NCBI RefSeq assembly: GCF_019750675.1
Contig: NZ_JAIEOF010000277.1
Span: forward strand, 1-35,731
DNA from: Methylobacterium sp.
GTDB taxonomy: Bacteria; Pseudomonadota; Alphaproteobacteria; Rhizobiales; Beijerinckiaceae
Reading direction: 5' to 3'
DNA: 35,731 nt
The notes beneath the pieces were generated by a model, which ran no database searches, was not told the origin of the DNA, and worked only from the letters and a program-made list of their open reading frames with translations. This document shows, one piece after another, positions 5,988 through 14,404 of the stretch. Both the position numbers and the translations under genes were made by a program. Positions within the stretch are counted from its first letter, which is position 1. The number at the start of each line of letters is the position of its first letter.

Positions 5988-7904
5988 ATGTCGTCGGTCC
6001 ACGAACGGACGGCCATCGTCCGCCATCTCGCCGAAGACCCTGCCTTCGTCGGCATCGGCTACGCGACCGCCGGTAGGCTCTCGACCTTACTCGGCGACGA
6101 TCTCGCCCGCGCGCTTGCGGAAGGCGATCTCGCTGCCCTTACCCCGATCCTGGGCGCCGAACGATCCGAAACTCTCGTTGCGGCATGGCGCGACCGGCAG
6201 GGGGAGGGCGATGTCGTCGTCTGGCTCGCCGAGAACGGCTTCGAGGGTCGGCTCGCCCGGAAGGTGGTCGGTCTGTGGGGCGCCGAGGCGGCATCGCGCC
6301 TCCGGGCCGATCCGTGGCTGATGATGGCGCTCGCGGACTTCGAGCCGGTCGACGCCGCCGCCCGACGCCTCGGCCTGCCTCTCGATGCGGATGAACGAAG
6401 AATCGCCGCCGTCGAGGCGGTCCTGTACCGGCGCCTGGACGAGCACCACACCTGGACGGAGAGGGGCGAGGTCGAGCGGCGAGCGGGACGGCTGCTGCGC
6501 TGCCGACCTGCCGAAGCGGCGGAAGCGGTGTCGAAGGCTGTCGCCATGAGGGCCGCCGTCCCTCTCGGCACCGGTCTGCAGCCTGCCGGTGCCGCCATGA
6601 TGGAGGCGTTCGTCGCAGATGCCCTGGCGGGATTGCTTGCCGAGCGTCGCAGCGAAGACCTGATCGCGCGCGAGGTCGGCGCAGAGGAAATCGATGCATG
6701 GCTCGACGATGCTTCAGGAACCATCGGGGTCGATCTCGGCATCGAACAGCGGACGGCGGTCCGGATGGCGCTCAGCAGCCGGTTCGGACTGTTGACCGGC
6801 GGAGCCGGTGTCGGGAAGACCACGGTCTTGAAGGCTATCGTCGACGCCTCGGAGCACTTCGGCCGCGCCGTCCACCAGATGGCGCTCGCCGGTCGTGCGG
6901 CTGTCCGGATGACCGAGGCCACCGGCCGGAAGGCATGGACGATCGCTGCGTTCCTGAAGAGCGTGGAGGCCAGGCAGATCGTCGTCGGCCCGGAGGCTCT
7001 GCTTGTCGTGGACGAGAGCTCGATGCTCGATCTGCCGACCCTCTATCGAATTCTGAGGGCGATGCCGGCGAGCGGTCGTCTCCTTCTGGTCGGCGACCCG
7101 GCGCAGCTTCCACCGATCGGGTTCGGTCTGACGCTTCACGCGCTCGAACGGATTCCCGCGATCCCGAAGGTCGAACTGCGGACGATCCGGCGCCAGTCGA
7201 CGACCTCCGGGATCCCGGTCGTAGCTGCAGCCATCCGAGACGGCAGGCTTCCAGGGCTCGAACCGTTCGATCGCGAGACCGGCGGCGTGTCCATTCTGGA
7301 TTGCGGACCCAATGAGATCGCGAGCCAGCTCGTCGATGTCGTCGCCGAACTCGGCGGAATCGGACCGGTGCGCATCCTCTCCGCTCTGAAAGCCGGAGCG
7401 AGCGGCACCGCCGCCATGAATGCCTGCTTCCATCGCATCGTGTCTCTCGGAGGCACCGCAGGACCATCTCGCTTCGTCGCCGGCGAGCCGGTGGTCTTTC
7501 TGCGCAACGACTACCGGCGGGATCTCCGCAACGGCAGCCTGGGCGAGGTGGTCTCTGTCGAGACGGACGGCGCCGTGATCACCTTATTCGACGGGTCCGA
7601 GCATCGCCTGACTGGTCGAGATCTCGACGATCTGGACCACGCCTATGCGATCACCGTGCACAAGGCTCAGGGCTCTGCCTTCCGCACCGTCGTAATCCCG
7701 ATCGTCGCGTCGAGGCTCCTGGATCGATCATTGATCTACACGGCCCTGACGCGAGGGATCGACCGTGTCGTTTTCGTCGGCAGCCGGGACGTTCTGCGTT
7801 TGTCTGTGGAAAAGTCGCCGAATTCAGCCTTCCGGCAGACCGGCCTGATCGAGGCGATCGACGAGCATTTGGGGGGAGAGAACCAATCCAGTGAGCTCGT
7901 ATGA
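5988..7904 (+). CDS. RecD2-like SF1B DNA helicase (AAA family)
   Basis: A 638-residue protein from the ATG at 5988, which is preceded by GGGAGG at 5972-5977; the frame is open further upstream but has no ribosome binding site there. The N-terminal ~200 residues resemble the helix-hairpin-helix region of RecD2 (repeated 'GIGYATAGRL' and 'WLAENGFEGRLARKV'). The motor follows: motif I GGAGVGKTT (271-279), motif II VVDESSMLDL (Asp342, Glu343), motif III GDPAQLPPIG (from 369), motif V 'AITVHKAQGSAFRTVV' and motif VI 'IYTALTRGIDRVVFVG'. These features define a 5'-3' SF1B helicase; no RecB or RecC partner is nearby, as expected for RecD2. It is shorter than typical RecD2 (about 720-850 residues). 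It is a single gene with lower-G+C flanks, so lateral acquisition is plausible. Confidence 0.85.
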   Translation: MSSVHERTAIVRHLAEDPAFVGIGYATAGRLSTLLGDDLARALAEGDLAALTPILGAERSETLVAAWRDRQGEGDVVVWLAENGFEGRLARKVVGLWGAEAASRLRADPWLMMALADFEPVDAAARRLGLPLDADERRIAAVEAVLYRRLDEHHTWTERGEVERRAGRLLRCRPAEAAEAVSKAVAMRAAVPLGTGLQPAGAAMMEAFVADALAGLLAERRSEDLIAREVGAEEIDAWLDDASGTIGVDLGIEQRTAVRMALSSRFGLLTGGAGVGKTTVLKAIVDASEHFGRAVHQMALAGRAAVRMTEATGRKAWTIAAFLKSVEARQIVVGPEALLVVDESSMLDLPTLYRILRAMPASGRLLLVGDPAQLPPIGFGLTLHALERIPAIPKVELRTIRRQSTTSGIPVVAAAIRDGRLPGLEPFDRETGGVSILDCGPNEIASQLVDVVAELGGIGPVRILSALKAGASGTAAMNACFHRIVSLGGTAGPSRFVAGEPVVFLRNDYRRDLRNGSLGEVVSVETDGAVITLFDGSEHRLTGRDLDDLDHAYAITVHKAQGSAFRTVVIPIVASRLLDRSLIYTALTRGIDRVVFVGSRDVLRLSVEKSPNSAFRQTGLIEAIDEHLGGENQSSELV

Positions 7905-8259
7905 ACCCGCGCAATTGATTCAGAAAGCGCATTCAATGACTAACACACACAGTGCGCACACACAGTCGGGTTTTAGTTTTTAGGGATCGGCGCGGTCTCG
8001 CGGGCGATATCGGGCGCGGCTCCATCGGGGTCGCGCCCGTTCGCTTTCGTGACCCCTTCGCGCCGGTTCGCCGAGCCGCGCCGGACGGGCCAGGGGCACC
8101 GGCGGGCAAGTCCTTGGTTGCCAGGGGGTTAAGGGTCCTTTCCTGGCCCGGACCGAACGGATGTGCTATGGGTTTGCGCAGGTTCCTGCGCGGCTCTGTG
8201 CCCCTGCCGGAGACGCGCGCAACAATCCCGTGAGCGGGGGCGGCTGACGGCCGCCGCCG
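7905..8259. other. Spacer between helicase gene and gyrA, probable gyrA promoter region
   Basis: No gene is supported in these 355 bases. The left end is A/T-rich and carries the CACACACAGT direct repeat and T-rich runs (7971-7981) that might weakly terminate helicase transcription, though no stem precedes them. The right half is G+C-rich. A TGCTAT block at 8164-8169 is a possible -10 element for gyrA, but no convincing -35 lies at the right distance. Confidence 0.4.
7944..7966. repeat. Direct repeat CACACACAGT separated by GCG
   Basis: CACACACAGT occurs at 7944-7953 and 7957-7966 with GCG between them. It lies 40 bases past the helicase stop, at the edge of the lower-G+C segment. It could be a short replication-slippage product, an insertion footprint or a regulator site. 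Confidence 0.6.
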
Positions 8260-11031
8260 GTGCTCCGGGCCTCGTATCAGCAGAGACCGAAGACCTTGGC
8301 AGAGAACGACATTCCGGGCGCCGGCACGCCTTCGCCCGCCTCCGACATCAAGCCCGTGTCGATCACCGACGAGATGAAGCGCTCCTACCTCGATTACGCC
8401 ATGAGCGTGATCGTGAGCCGGGCGCTGCCCGATGCGCGCGACGGCCTCAAGCCCGTGCACCGGCGCATCCTCTACTCGGCTTACGAGAGCGGGCACCTGC
8501 CCGAGCGCAAATACGTCAAGTCGGCCCGCATCGTCGGCGACGTGATCGGTCTCTACCACCCGCACGGCGACCAATCGATCTACGACGCCTTGGTCCGCAT
8601 GGCGCAGGACTTCTCGATGCGCCTGATGCTCATCGACGGGCAGGGCAATTTCGGCTCGGTCGACGGCGATCCGCCGGCCGCCATGCGCTACACCGAGTCG
8701 CGCCTGGCCAAGCCCGCCAACGCGCTGCTGGCCGACATCGACAAGAACACCGTCGACTTCCAGCCGAACTACGACGAGTCGCGCGAGGAGCCGACCGTCC
8801 TGCCCGCCCGCTTCCCCAACCTGCTGGTCAACGGCGCCGGTGGCATCGCGGTCGGCATGGCCACCAACATCCCGCCGCACAATCTCGGCGAGCTGATCGA
8901 CGCCTGCGTCGCGCTCATCGACGATCCGGGCCTGTCGATCGAGCAGCTCACCGAGTTCGTGCCGGGCCCCGACTTCCCCACCGGTGGCTCCATCCTCGGC
9001 CGGGCCGGCACGCGCCAGGCCTACGCCACGGGCCGCGGCTCCGTCATCATGCGGGCGAAGTCCCATGTCGAGGAGCTGCGCAAGGAGCGCGAGGCGCTGA
9101 TCTTCACCGAGATCCCGTATCAGGTGAACAAGGCGACGCTCATGGAGAAGATCGCCGAGCTGGTGAAGGAGAAGCGCGTCGAGGGCATCTCGGACCTGCG
9201 CGACGAATCCGACCGCGACGGCATGCGCATCGTCGTCGAGATCAAGCGCGACGCCATGGCGGACGTTGTGCTGAACCAGCTCTACCGCTTCACGCCGCTG
9301 CAATCGTCCTTCGGCTGCAACATGGTGGCGCTGAACGGCGGCCGGCCCGAACTGATGAACCTGAAGGACCTGCTCCAGGCCTTCATCGATTTCCGCGAAG
9401 AGGTGGTGTCGCGGCGGACCAAGTTCCTGCTGAACAAGGCCCGCGAGCGCGCCCACGTGTTGTGCGGTCTGGCCATCGCGGTCGCCAACATCGACGAGGT
9501 GATCCGGCTCATCCGGACCTCGCCCGATCCCAACACCGCCCGCGACGCCCTGATGGCCCGCAGCTGGCCGGCCCACGACATCGCCCCGCTCATCGCCCTG
9601 GTGGACGATCCGCGCCACCGGGTCTCCGACGACGGCACCTACCGCCTCTCCGAGGTGCAGGCCCGCGCCATCCTGGATCTGCGCCTGCAGCGCCTCACGG
9701 CGCTGGGCCGCGACGAGATCGGCGACGAGTTGAAGAAGCTCGCCGACGAGATCGCCGACTACCTCGACATCCTGCGCTCGCGCCTGCGCATCATGGGCAT
9801 CGTCAAGGACGAGTTCGCGGAGGTGCGCGAGGCGTACGCCACCCCGCGCCGCACGGTGATCCTCGACTGGGATTCGAACGTCGAGGACGAGGACCTGATC
9901 CAGCGCGAAGACATGGTCGTCACCGTGTCCCACGCCGGCTACGTCAAGCGCGTGCCGCTCTCGACCTACCGGGCCCAGCGCCGGGGCGGCAAGGGCCGCT
10001 CGGGCATGTCGACCCGCGACGAGGATTTCGTCACCCGCCTGTTCGTGGCCAACACCCACACGCCGGTGCTGTTCTTCTCGAACCAGGGTCAGGTCTACAA
10101 GGAAAAGGTCTGGCGCCTTCCCATGGCGGCCCCGAATGCGCGCGGCAAGGCGCTCGTGAACATCCTGTCCATGGATGCCGGCACCGAGCGCATCACCACC
10201 ATCATGCCGCTGCCCGAGGACGAGGCCTCCTGGGAGACCCTCGACGTCATGTTCGCCACCGCGAGCGGCGGCGTCCGGCGCAACAAGCTCTCGGATTTCG
10301 TGCAGGTGAACCGGGCGGGCAAGATCGCCATGAAGCTCGACGCGGGCGACCACATCGTCCACGTCGAGATCTGCCGCGCCGACCAGAACGTGCTGCTGAC
10401 CACCCAGGCCGGCCAGTGCATCCGCTTCCCCGTCGAGGACGTCCGCGTCTTCAAGGGCCGCGATTCGACGGGCGTGCGCGGCATCAACCTCGCCAAGGAC
10501 GACCGCGTCATCTCGATGACGATCCTCAACAGCTTCGACGCCTCGCCCGAGGAGCGCGCGGGCTACCTGAAGATGCGCCGCGCCGTGATCGGCGAGGGGG
10601 TCGAGGGCGAGGAGACGGCGAGCCCCGAGGCGGAGGAGGGGGTGGCCGAGGCCAGCGCCATCTCCCTGGAGCGCTACAACGAGATGGGCGCCAACGAGCA
10701 GTTCGTGCTCACCCTGTCCGAGCGCGGCTTCGGCAAGCGGACCTCGTCCTACGAGTACCGGACCTCGGGCCGCGGCGGCAAAGGCATCACCGCCATGCGG
10801 GTCAACGCCCGCAACGGCAACCTCGTGGCCTCGTTCCCGGTCCAGCCCTCCGACCAGATCATGCTGGTCACGGACGGCGGCCAGCTCATCCGGGTGCCGG
10901 TGGACGACATCCGCATCGTCGGCCGCGCCTCCCAGGGCGTGACGGTGTTCAACACGGAGAAGACCGAGCGCGTCGTGTCCGTCGAGCACATCGAGGGCGA
11001 GGACGAGAGCGAGGGAACCGAAGAGAGCTGA
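8260..11031 (+). CDS. gyrA: DNA gyrase subunit A
   Basis: Breakage-reunion subunit of gyrase, which introduces negative supercoils with GyrB. The protein is up to 923 residues. The catalytic tyrosine is in '[12 protein letters not shown]' (Tyr144, codon 8689-8691). The quinolone-determining loop reads '[18 protein letters not shown]', and the GyrA box QRRGGKG begins at residue 573. The C-terminal pinwheel domain carries an acidic insertion (about residues 780-805, '[16 protein letters not shown]') before its final blades, common in alphaproteobacterial GyrA. The start is uncertain: GTG at 8260 gives the longest frame, while TTG at 8296 (residue 13, 'LAENDIPG') is also likely and sits just after GAAGA. 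Glutamine and serine occupy the positions of E. coli Ser83 and Ala84. Confidence 0.97.
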   Translation: MLRASYQQRPKTLAENDIPGAGTPSPASDIKPVSITDEMKRSYLDYAMSVIVSRALPDARDGLKPVHRRILYSAYESGHLPERKYVKSARIVGDVIGLYHPHGDQSIYDALVRMAQDFSMRLMLIDGQGNFGSVDGDPPAAMRYTESRLAKPANALLADIDKNTVDFQPNYDESREEPTVLPARFPNLLVNGAGGIAVGMATNIPPHNLGELIDACVALIDDPGLSIEQLTEFVPGPDFPTGGSILGRAGTRQAYATGRGSVIMRAKSHVEELRKEREALIFTEIPYQVNKATLMEKIAELVKEKRVEGISDLRDESDRDGMRIVVEIKRDAMADVVLNQLYRFTPLQSSFGCNMVALNGGRPELMNLKDLLQAFIDFREEVVSRRTKFLLNKARERAHVLCGLAIAVANIDEVIRLIRTSPDPNTARDALMARSWPAHDIAPLIALVDDPRHRVSDDGTYRLSEVQARAILDLRLQRLTALGRDEIGDELKKLADEIADYLDILRSRLRIMGIVKDEFAEVREAYATPRRTVILDWDSNVEDEDLIQREDMVVTVSHAGYVKRVPLSTYRAQRRGGKGRSGMSTRDEDFVTRLFVANTHTPVLFFSNQGQVYKEKVWRLPMAAPNARGKALVNILSMDAGTERITTIMPLPEDEASWETLDVMFATASGGVRRNKLSDFVQVNRAGKIAMKLDAGDHIVHVEICRADQNVLLTTQAGQCIRFPVEDVRVFKGRDSTGVRGINLAKDDRVISMTILNSFDASPEERAGYLKMRRAVIGEGVEGEETASPEAEEGVAEASAISLERYNEMGANEQFVLTLSERGFGKRTSSYEYRTSGRGGKGITAMRVNARNGNLVASFPVQPSDQIMLVTDGGQLIRVPVDDIRIVGRASQGVTVFNTEKTERVVSVEHIEGEDESEGTEES

Positions 11032-11047
11032 GACCTCTCGATACATC

Positions 11048-11092
11048 GATCATCCCCGCGCGCATCACGAAGCCGTGTCCGTGGGGATGATC
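11048..11092 (+). terminator. Inverted repeat after gyrA, possible terminator
   Basis: GATCATCCCC (11048-11057) pairs perfectly with GGGGATGATC (11083-11092), leaving a 25-base loop that itself contains CACG/CGTG. It starts 16 bases after the gyrA stop. No T tract follows, so an intrinsic terminator is possible but not certain; mRNA end protection is an alternative. Confidence 0.5.
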
Positions 11093-11191
11093 AAGTCATT
11101 CAAAGCGTGTCGAAATATTTTCTCGATCTTGCGTCATTACTGAGATGTGTGACGCAGATACAATAGCGAAACACCCGCCGGCACCGTATCC

Positions 11192-11218
11192 CGAATGTCG
11201 AGCCGCCCCTGACATTCG
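11192..11218 (+). promoter_or_regulatory. Leader hairpin just upstream of the outer-membrane barrel start
   Basis: CGAATGTC (11192-11199) and GACATTCG (11211-11218) form a perfect 8-bp stem with an 11-base loop, ending 12 bases before the GTG start of the barrel gene. In the mRNA it would stand next to the ribosome binding region and could tune translation or stability, as leader structures of porin mRNAs often do. A TACAAT block at 11159-11164 is a possible -10 element. Confidence 0.45.
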
Positions 11219-11230
11219 TGGGATTTTCAA

Positions 11231-12070
11231 GTGCTGAAGCATATTCTCCTCGCCAGCGCCGCCAGCGCTCTCCTGTGCGGCGCCGCCTCGGCCGCCGATC
11301 TTCCGCGCCGCGCGGCCCCGCCGGTCTTCGTTCCGGTCCCGGTGTTCACCTGGACGGGCTTCTACCTCGGCGTGAACGCTGGCTACGCCTTCAGCGAGAA
11401 CGACACGATCCGCACCACCGGCATCAATACACCCGGCGGCGCTCAGTTGCAGAACAACGTCAACAACGGCCTGCGCCAAGCCTCGGTCCGCAACGCGACC
11501 GAAGGCTTCTCCGCCGGTGGCCAGATCGGTTACAATTATCAGTTCACGCCGGGCTCCGGCTTGGTCATCGGCGTCGAGGCCGATGCTCAGTACATGGACC
11601 TGCAACGCACCACGACCCAGGTCATTTTCAACCCGGTCTTCAACCCGAACCAGCTCACCAACACCTATCGTACCGAGTTGTCGTTCCTCGGCACCGTACG
11701 TGGCCGCATCGGTTACGCCTTCGACAGGTTCCTCGTGTACGGGACCGGCGGCTTCGCCTACGGCGACGTCACCCAGCGCATCACCTTCACGACCGGCGCC
11801 CCGGTGACCTATGCGGGTGCGCGTTCCAACATCGAGACCGGCTACGTCTACGGCGGCGGCATCGAGTACGCGCTGCCCACCGACTCGTTCCTGAATTTCT
11901 TCAAGTCCAGCGCCGTGACCATCAAGGCGGAATACCTGCGCTACGATCTCGGCAACCGGAACCTTCTGGTCGGCAGCGTCGGCGGTCCGGGCGTCGGCTA
12001 CAATGCACGCATCTCCACGGAGGGCAGCATCGCCCGCGCCGGCATCAACTACAAGTTCGGCACCTACTAG
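11231..12070 (+). CDS. Outer-membrane beta-barrel protein (Omp25/RopB-like)
   Basis: A 279-residue protein with a GTG start. A signal peptide spans about residues 1-21 ([13 protein letters not shown], then AD). A proline-rich linker ([15 protein letters not shown]) leads to '[14 protein letters not shown]', the first strand of the small OMP_b-brl family common in Hyphomicrobiales. The remaining sequence alternates polar and aromatic residues as in an eight-stranded barrel and ends 'INYKFGTY' with an aromatic C-terminus, the usual BAM-recognition signal. It has its own leader and a strong terminator, so it is probably a monocistronic, well-expressed surface protein inserted between gyrA and coaD. 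Confidence 0.88.
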   Translation: MLKHILLASAASALLCGAASAADLPRRAAPPVFVPVPVFTWTGFYLGVNAGYAFSENDTIRTTGINTPGGAQLQNNVNNGLRQASVRNATEGFSAGGQIGYNYQFTPGSGLVIGVEADAQYMDLQRTTTQVIFNPVFNPNQLTNTYRTELSFLGTVRGRIGYAFDRFLVYGTGGFAYGDVTQRITFTTGAPVTYAGARSNIETGYVYGGGIEYALPTDSFLNFFKSSAVTIKAEYLRYDLGNRNLLVGSVGGPGVGYNARISTEGSIARAGINYKFGTY

Positions 12071-12109
12071 GATCACCCGGCGCCGGAATCCCGGCCTGGA
12101 TCCTGAGAG

Positions 12110-12141
12110 AGGCGGGCTCCCGAAACGGGGCCCGCCTTTTT
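12110..12141 (+). terminator. Intrinsic terminator after the outer-membrane barrel gene
   Basis: GGCGGGC-T-CCCG (12111-12122) pairs with CGGG-GCCCGCC (12126-12136), with one bulged T and an AAA loop, followed directly by TTTTT (12137-12141). It begins 40 bases past the stop codon and separates this gene from coaD. Confidence 0.9.
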
Positions 12142-12195
12142 CGTTGCGGGCGGGGAGGTTCCGTTCCGGGGCGAAATGCTCTACCCCGGGCCGCG

Positions 12196-12696
12196 ATGAT
12201 CCGCACCGCCCTCTATGCCGGCTCGTTCGACCCGGTCACGAACGGACACCTCGACGTCATTCGTCAGGCCTGCCGACTCGTCTCCAACCTGGTCATCGCC
12301 ATCGGCGTGCATCCCGGCAAGGCGCCGATGTTCTCGCCGGACGAGCGTGCGGAGTTGCTGCGCATTACCTGCGGGCCACTGGCGCAGGCCGAGAGCACCG
12401 AACTCACCATCGTCACCTTCGACGACCTCGCCGTGACCGCGGCCCGTCGGGTCGGCGCGTCGGTGTTCATCCGGGGTCTGCGCGACGGCACCGACCTCGA
12501 TTATGAGATGCAACTCGCCGGCATGAATGGCGCCATGGCGCCGGAGGTGCAGACCGTCTTCCTGCCGGCCTCCACCGGCGTCCGGCCGATCACCGCCACC
12601 CTGGTCCGCCAGATCGCCGCGATGGGGGGCGACGTCTCGCCCTTCGTGCCTCCGGCGGTGGCCGAGCGCCTGAACCGGCGCTTCGGCAGATCCTGA
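12196..12696 (+). CDS. coaD: Phosphopantetheine adenylyltransferase
   Basis: A 166-residue protein, the usual length. It catalyses the fourth step of coenzyme A synthesis, transferring AMP from ATP to 4'-phosphopantetheine. The N-terminal '[16 protein letters not shown]' holds the T/HxGH nucleotidyltransferase motif (His18 region). '[22 protein letters not shown]' is the substrate-binding segment, and '[12 protein letters not shown]' with 'GGDVSPFVP' corresponds to the C-terminal ISSTxxR-type ATP site. The ATG at 12196 is preceded by little recognisable Shine-Dalgarno sequence. Gene order gyrA-(barrel)-coaD-cyclophilins matches the common alphaproteobacterial arrangement apart from the inserted barrel gene. 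Confidence 0.95.
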   Translation: MIRTALYAGSFDPVTNGHLDVIRQACRLVSNLVIAIGVHPGKAPMFSPDERAELLRITCGPLAQAESTELTIVTFDDLAVTAARRVGASVFIRGLRDGTDLDYEMQLAGMNGAMAPEVQTVFLPASTGVRPITATLVRQIAAMGGDVSPFVPPAVAERLNRRFGRS

Positions 12697-12731
12697 TCCC
12701 CTCGACCCGACTGAAGAGAGAACGCCTGCCC

Positions 12732-13316
12732 ATGAAGTTCGGCAACACCCTCGGCCTCAATCGCCGGATCGCCCTCCTCAGCCTCGCCGCCCTGATCGGC
12801 ACGGCACCCGCGGCCTTCGTGACCGGAGCCTTGGCGGCGGACGAGAACACGGTGTTCCTCGACACCAAGGACGGCCGGGTCACCATCGAGTTGCGGCCCG
12901 ACCTGGCACCCAAGCACGTGGCTCAGCTCAAGACCCTCATCAAGAAGGGCTTCTACAACGGCCTGAAGTTCCATCGCGTCATGGACGGCTTCATGGCCCA
13001 GACCGGCGATCCGAAGGGCAACGGCACCGGCGGCTCGGACCTGCCGAACATTCCGGCCGAGTTCTCGCAATCCCCGTTCCGGCGCGGCACCGTCGGCATG
13101 GCCCGTTCGTCCGATCCGAACTCCGCCAATTCGCAGTTCTTCATCTGCCTCGGCGACGCGCCGTTCCTGAACGGCCAGTACACCGTGGTCGGCCTCGTCT
13201 CCTCGGGGATGGAGGCGGTCGACGCGATCAAGAAGGCGGCCCCCGGCGCGCCGGGTGGAGCGGTGCAGAATCCCGACAAGATCGTGAAGATGCAGATGGC
13301 ACAGGGAGCCAAGTAG
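12732..13316 (+). CDS. ppiA: Periplasmic peptidyl-prolyl cis-trans isomerase (cyclophilin)
   Basis: A 194-residue protein. An extended signal peptide (about 1-36, ending TGALAADE) precedes a cyclophilin domain (41-185) that begins 'VFLDTKDGRVTIEL'. Catalytic and binding residues visible include 'KFHRVMDGFMAQTGDP' (Arg and Phe/Met/Gln of the active site) and 'NSANSQFFICL'. It accelerates proline isomerisation during folding of exported proteins. The ATG lies 36 bases after the coaD stop, with GAGAG upstream. It is followed after one base by a small secreted protein gene and then by a cytosolic paralogue, so the three probably form one operon. Confidence 0.93.
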   Translation: MKFGNTLGLNRRIALLSLAALIGTAPAAFVTGALAADENTVFLDTKDGRVTIELRPDLAPKHVAQLKTLIKKGFYNGLKFHRVMDGFMAQTGDPKGNGTGGSDLPNIPAEFSQSPFRRGTVGMARSSDPNSANSQFFICLGDAPFLNGQYTVVGLVSSGMEAVDAIKKAAPGAPGGAVQNPDKIVKMQMAQGAK

Positions 13317-13317
13317 T

Positions 13318-13824
13318 TTGCGGGGCGTCGGCCGGCACCTCGGGGCACTCGCGGCGTTCCTCGCCGCCGGGGCTCCCGTGCGGGCGACGCCCTCGGCAGG
13401 TCCGCTGACCCTGCCGGAGACCCTGAGGGGCACCGTTCAGGTTCCCCTGAACGGGCCTCGGAACGGCATGGCCGACACTCCCAAGACGCCTGATGGCGAG
13501 AAGCCGGCCGACACCCTGCGGGCGCTCTATCCCGTGCTCGCCGCGTGCTGGCAGGTCCCCGAGGGCCTGTCCCGCTTCGAGCGCACCGAGATCACCGCGC
13601 GCTTCGCCCTGCGCCGTGACGGTTCCGTGATCGGCACGCCCCGCGTGACCTTCTCGACACAGAATTCGGATACCCGCGCCTATCGCATCCTCACCGAGGC
13701 GACCCTGGCGGCGATCCGGCGTTGCACGCCCGCCCGGATCACCCCCGCCCTCGGCGCGGCCATCGCGGGGCGCCCCATCGCGCTCCGCTTCATCTACCAA
13801 GGACCCAAGGGACAAGGAGTCTAG
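13318..13824 (+). CDS. Small secreted protein with a TonB/TolA C-terminal-like domain, function unknown
   Basis: A 168-residue protein starting with TTG immediately after the ppiA stop. A short signal peptide (about 1-23, ending PVRA) is followed by a linker. Residues ~65-165 hold 'LYPVLAACWQVPEG', 'ITARFALRRDGSVIGTPRVTF' and 'ALRFIYQG'. The pattern of a Cys-Trp near the start, a strand 'RFALRRDGSVIG' and a second cysteine near 'AIRRCTPA' resembles the C-terminal domains of TonB/TolA-like proteins found in Hyphomicrobiales. The two cysteines may form a disulfide. No specific function is known to me. Its place between two cyclophilins suggests an envelope role, but this is inference. Confidence 0.7.
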   Translation: MRGVGRHLGALAAFLAAGAPVRATPSAGPLTLPETLRGTVQVPLNGPRNGMADTPKTPDGEKPADTLRALYPVLAACWQVPEGLSRFERTEITARFALRRDGSVIGTPRVTFSTQNSDTRAYRILTEATLAAIRRCTPARITPALGAAIAGRPIALRFIYQGPKGQGV

Positions 13825-13828
13825 ACCC

Positions 13829-14287
13829 ATGGCAGAGACCGAGACCATCATCCTGGAGACCACCAAGGGCCGCGTCGTGATCGGCCTGCGCCCCGACCTC
13901 GCGCCGAACCACGTGGAGCGCCTGAAGACCCTCGCGGCCCAGGGCTTCTACGACGGCGTGCCGTTTCACCGCGTGATCGACGGCTTCATGGCCCAGACCG
14001 GCGACCCGACCGGCACCGGCTCGGGCGGCTCCGACCTGCCCGACCTCAACGCCGAGTTCAACGCCGAGCCGCACGTGCGCGGGACCTGCTCGATGGCGCG
14101 CACGAACTTCCCGCACTCGGCCAACTCGCAGTTCTTCATCTGCTTCGGCGATGCCCGCTTCCTCGACAAGCAGTACACCGTCTGGGGCAAGGTCGTGGAA
14201 GGCATGGACGTGGTCGACACCCTGAACAAGGGCGAGCCGCCGCGCACCCCCGACAAGATCGTCAAGGCGACGGTCGGCGCCGCCTGA
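13829..14287 (+). CDS. ppiB: Cytosolic peptidyl-prolyl cis-trans isomerase (cyclophilin)
   Basis: A 152-residue cyclophilin without a signal peptide, closely similar in sequence to the periplasmic copy two genes upstream. Its active-site segments are 'PFHRVIDGFMAQTGDP' and 'NSANSQFFICFGD'; the shared wording points to duplication followed by retargeting. The ATG at 13829 is preceded by AAGGAG in the end of the upstream gene, and the stop of that gene is 4 bases away. Transcription of the unit ends at the strong terminator at 14315-14350. Confidence 0.95.
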   Translation: MAETETIILETTKGRVVIGLRPDLAPNHVERLKTLAAQGFYDGVPFHRVIDGFMAQTGDPTGTGSGGSDLPDLNAEFNAEPHVRGTCSMARTNFPHSANSQFFICFGDARFLDKQYTVWGKVVEGMDVVDTLNKGEPPRTPDKIVKATVGAA

Positions 14288-14314
14288 TCCGGGCCGCACA
14301 ATTCGCGTTCGAGG

Positions 14315-14350
14315 GAAGTGTCCGTGCGAAAGTGCGGACACTTCTTTCGT
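14315..14350 (+). terminator. Intrinsic terminator after ppiB
   Basis: GAAGTGTCCG (14315-14324) pairs perfectly with CGGACACTTC (14335-14344) across a 10-base loop. It is followed by TTTCGTTT. It starts 28 bases after the ppiB stop. Confidence 0.85.
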
Positions 14351-14404
14351 TTCAGGCGCAAGCGAGGCTTGGCACGCCACCCCGAGGCTGGAAAACGGCG
14401 GGCC

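Noticed and set aside
7952..8233. Possible 93-residue gene in front of gyrA
   Set aside because: Arg/Pro/Gly-rich product with no ribosome binding site, lying in the probable gyrA promoter region.
5423..8259. tRNA gene or attachment site bordering the suspected insertion
   Set aside because: No cloverleaf or tRNA 3' end was found, and no long direct repeat shared by both borders.
7933..11046. A 1037-codon open frame on the minus strand across gyrA
   Set aside because: It mirrors gyrA codon structure (His/Asp/Val/Gly-rich product with no recognisable fold), so it is a G+C-driven shadow frame.
14318..14404. Earlier start for the EamA exporter
   Set aside because: The region is the ppiB terminator; membrane-protein character begins only at 14405.
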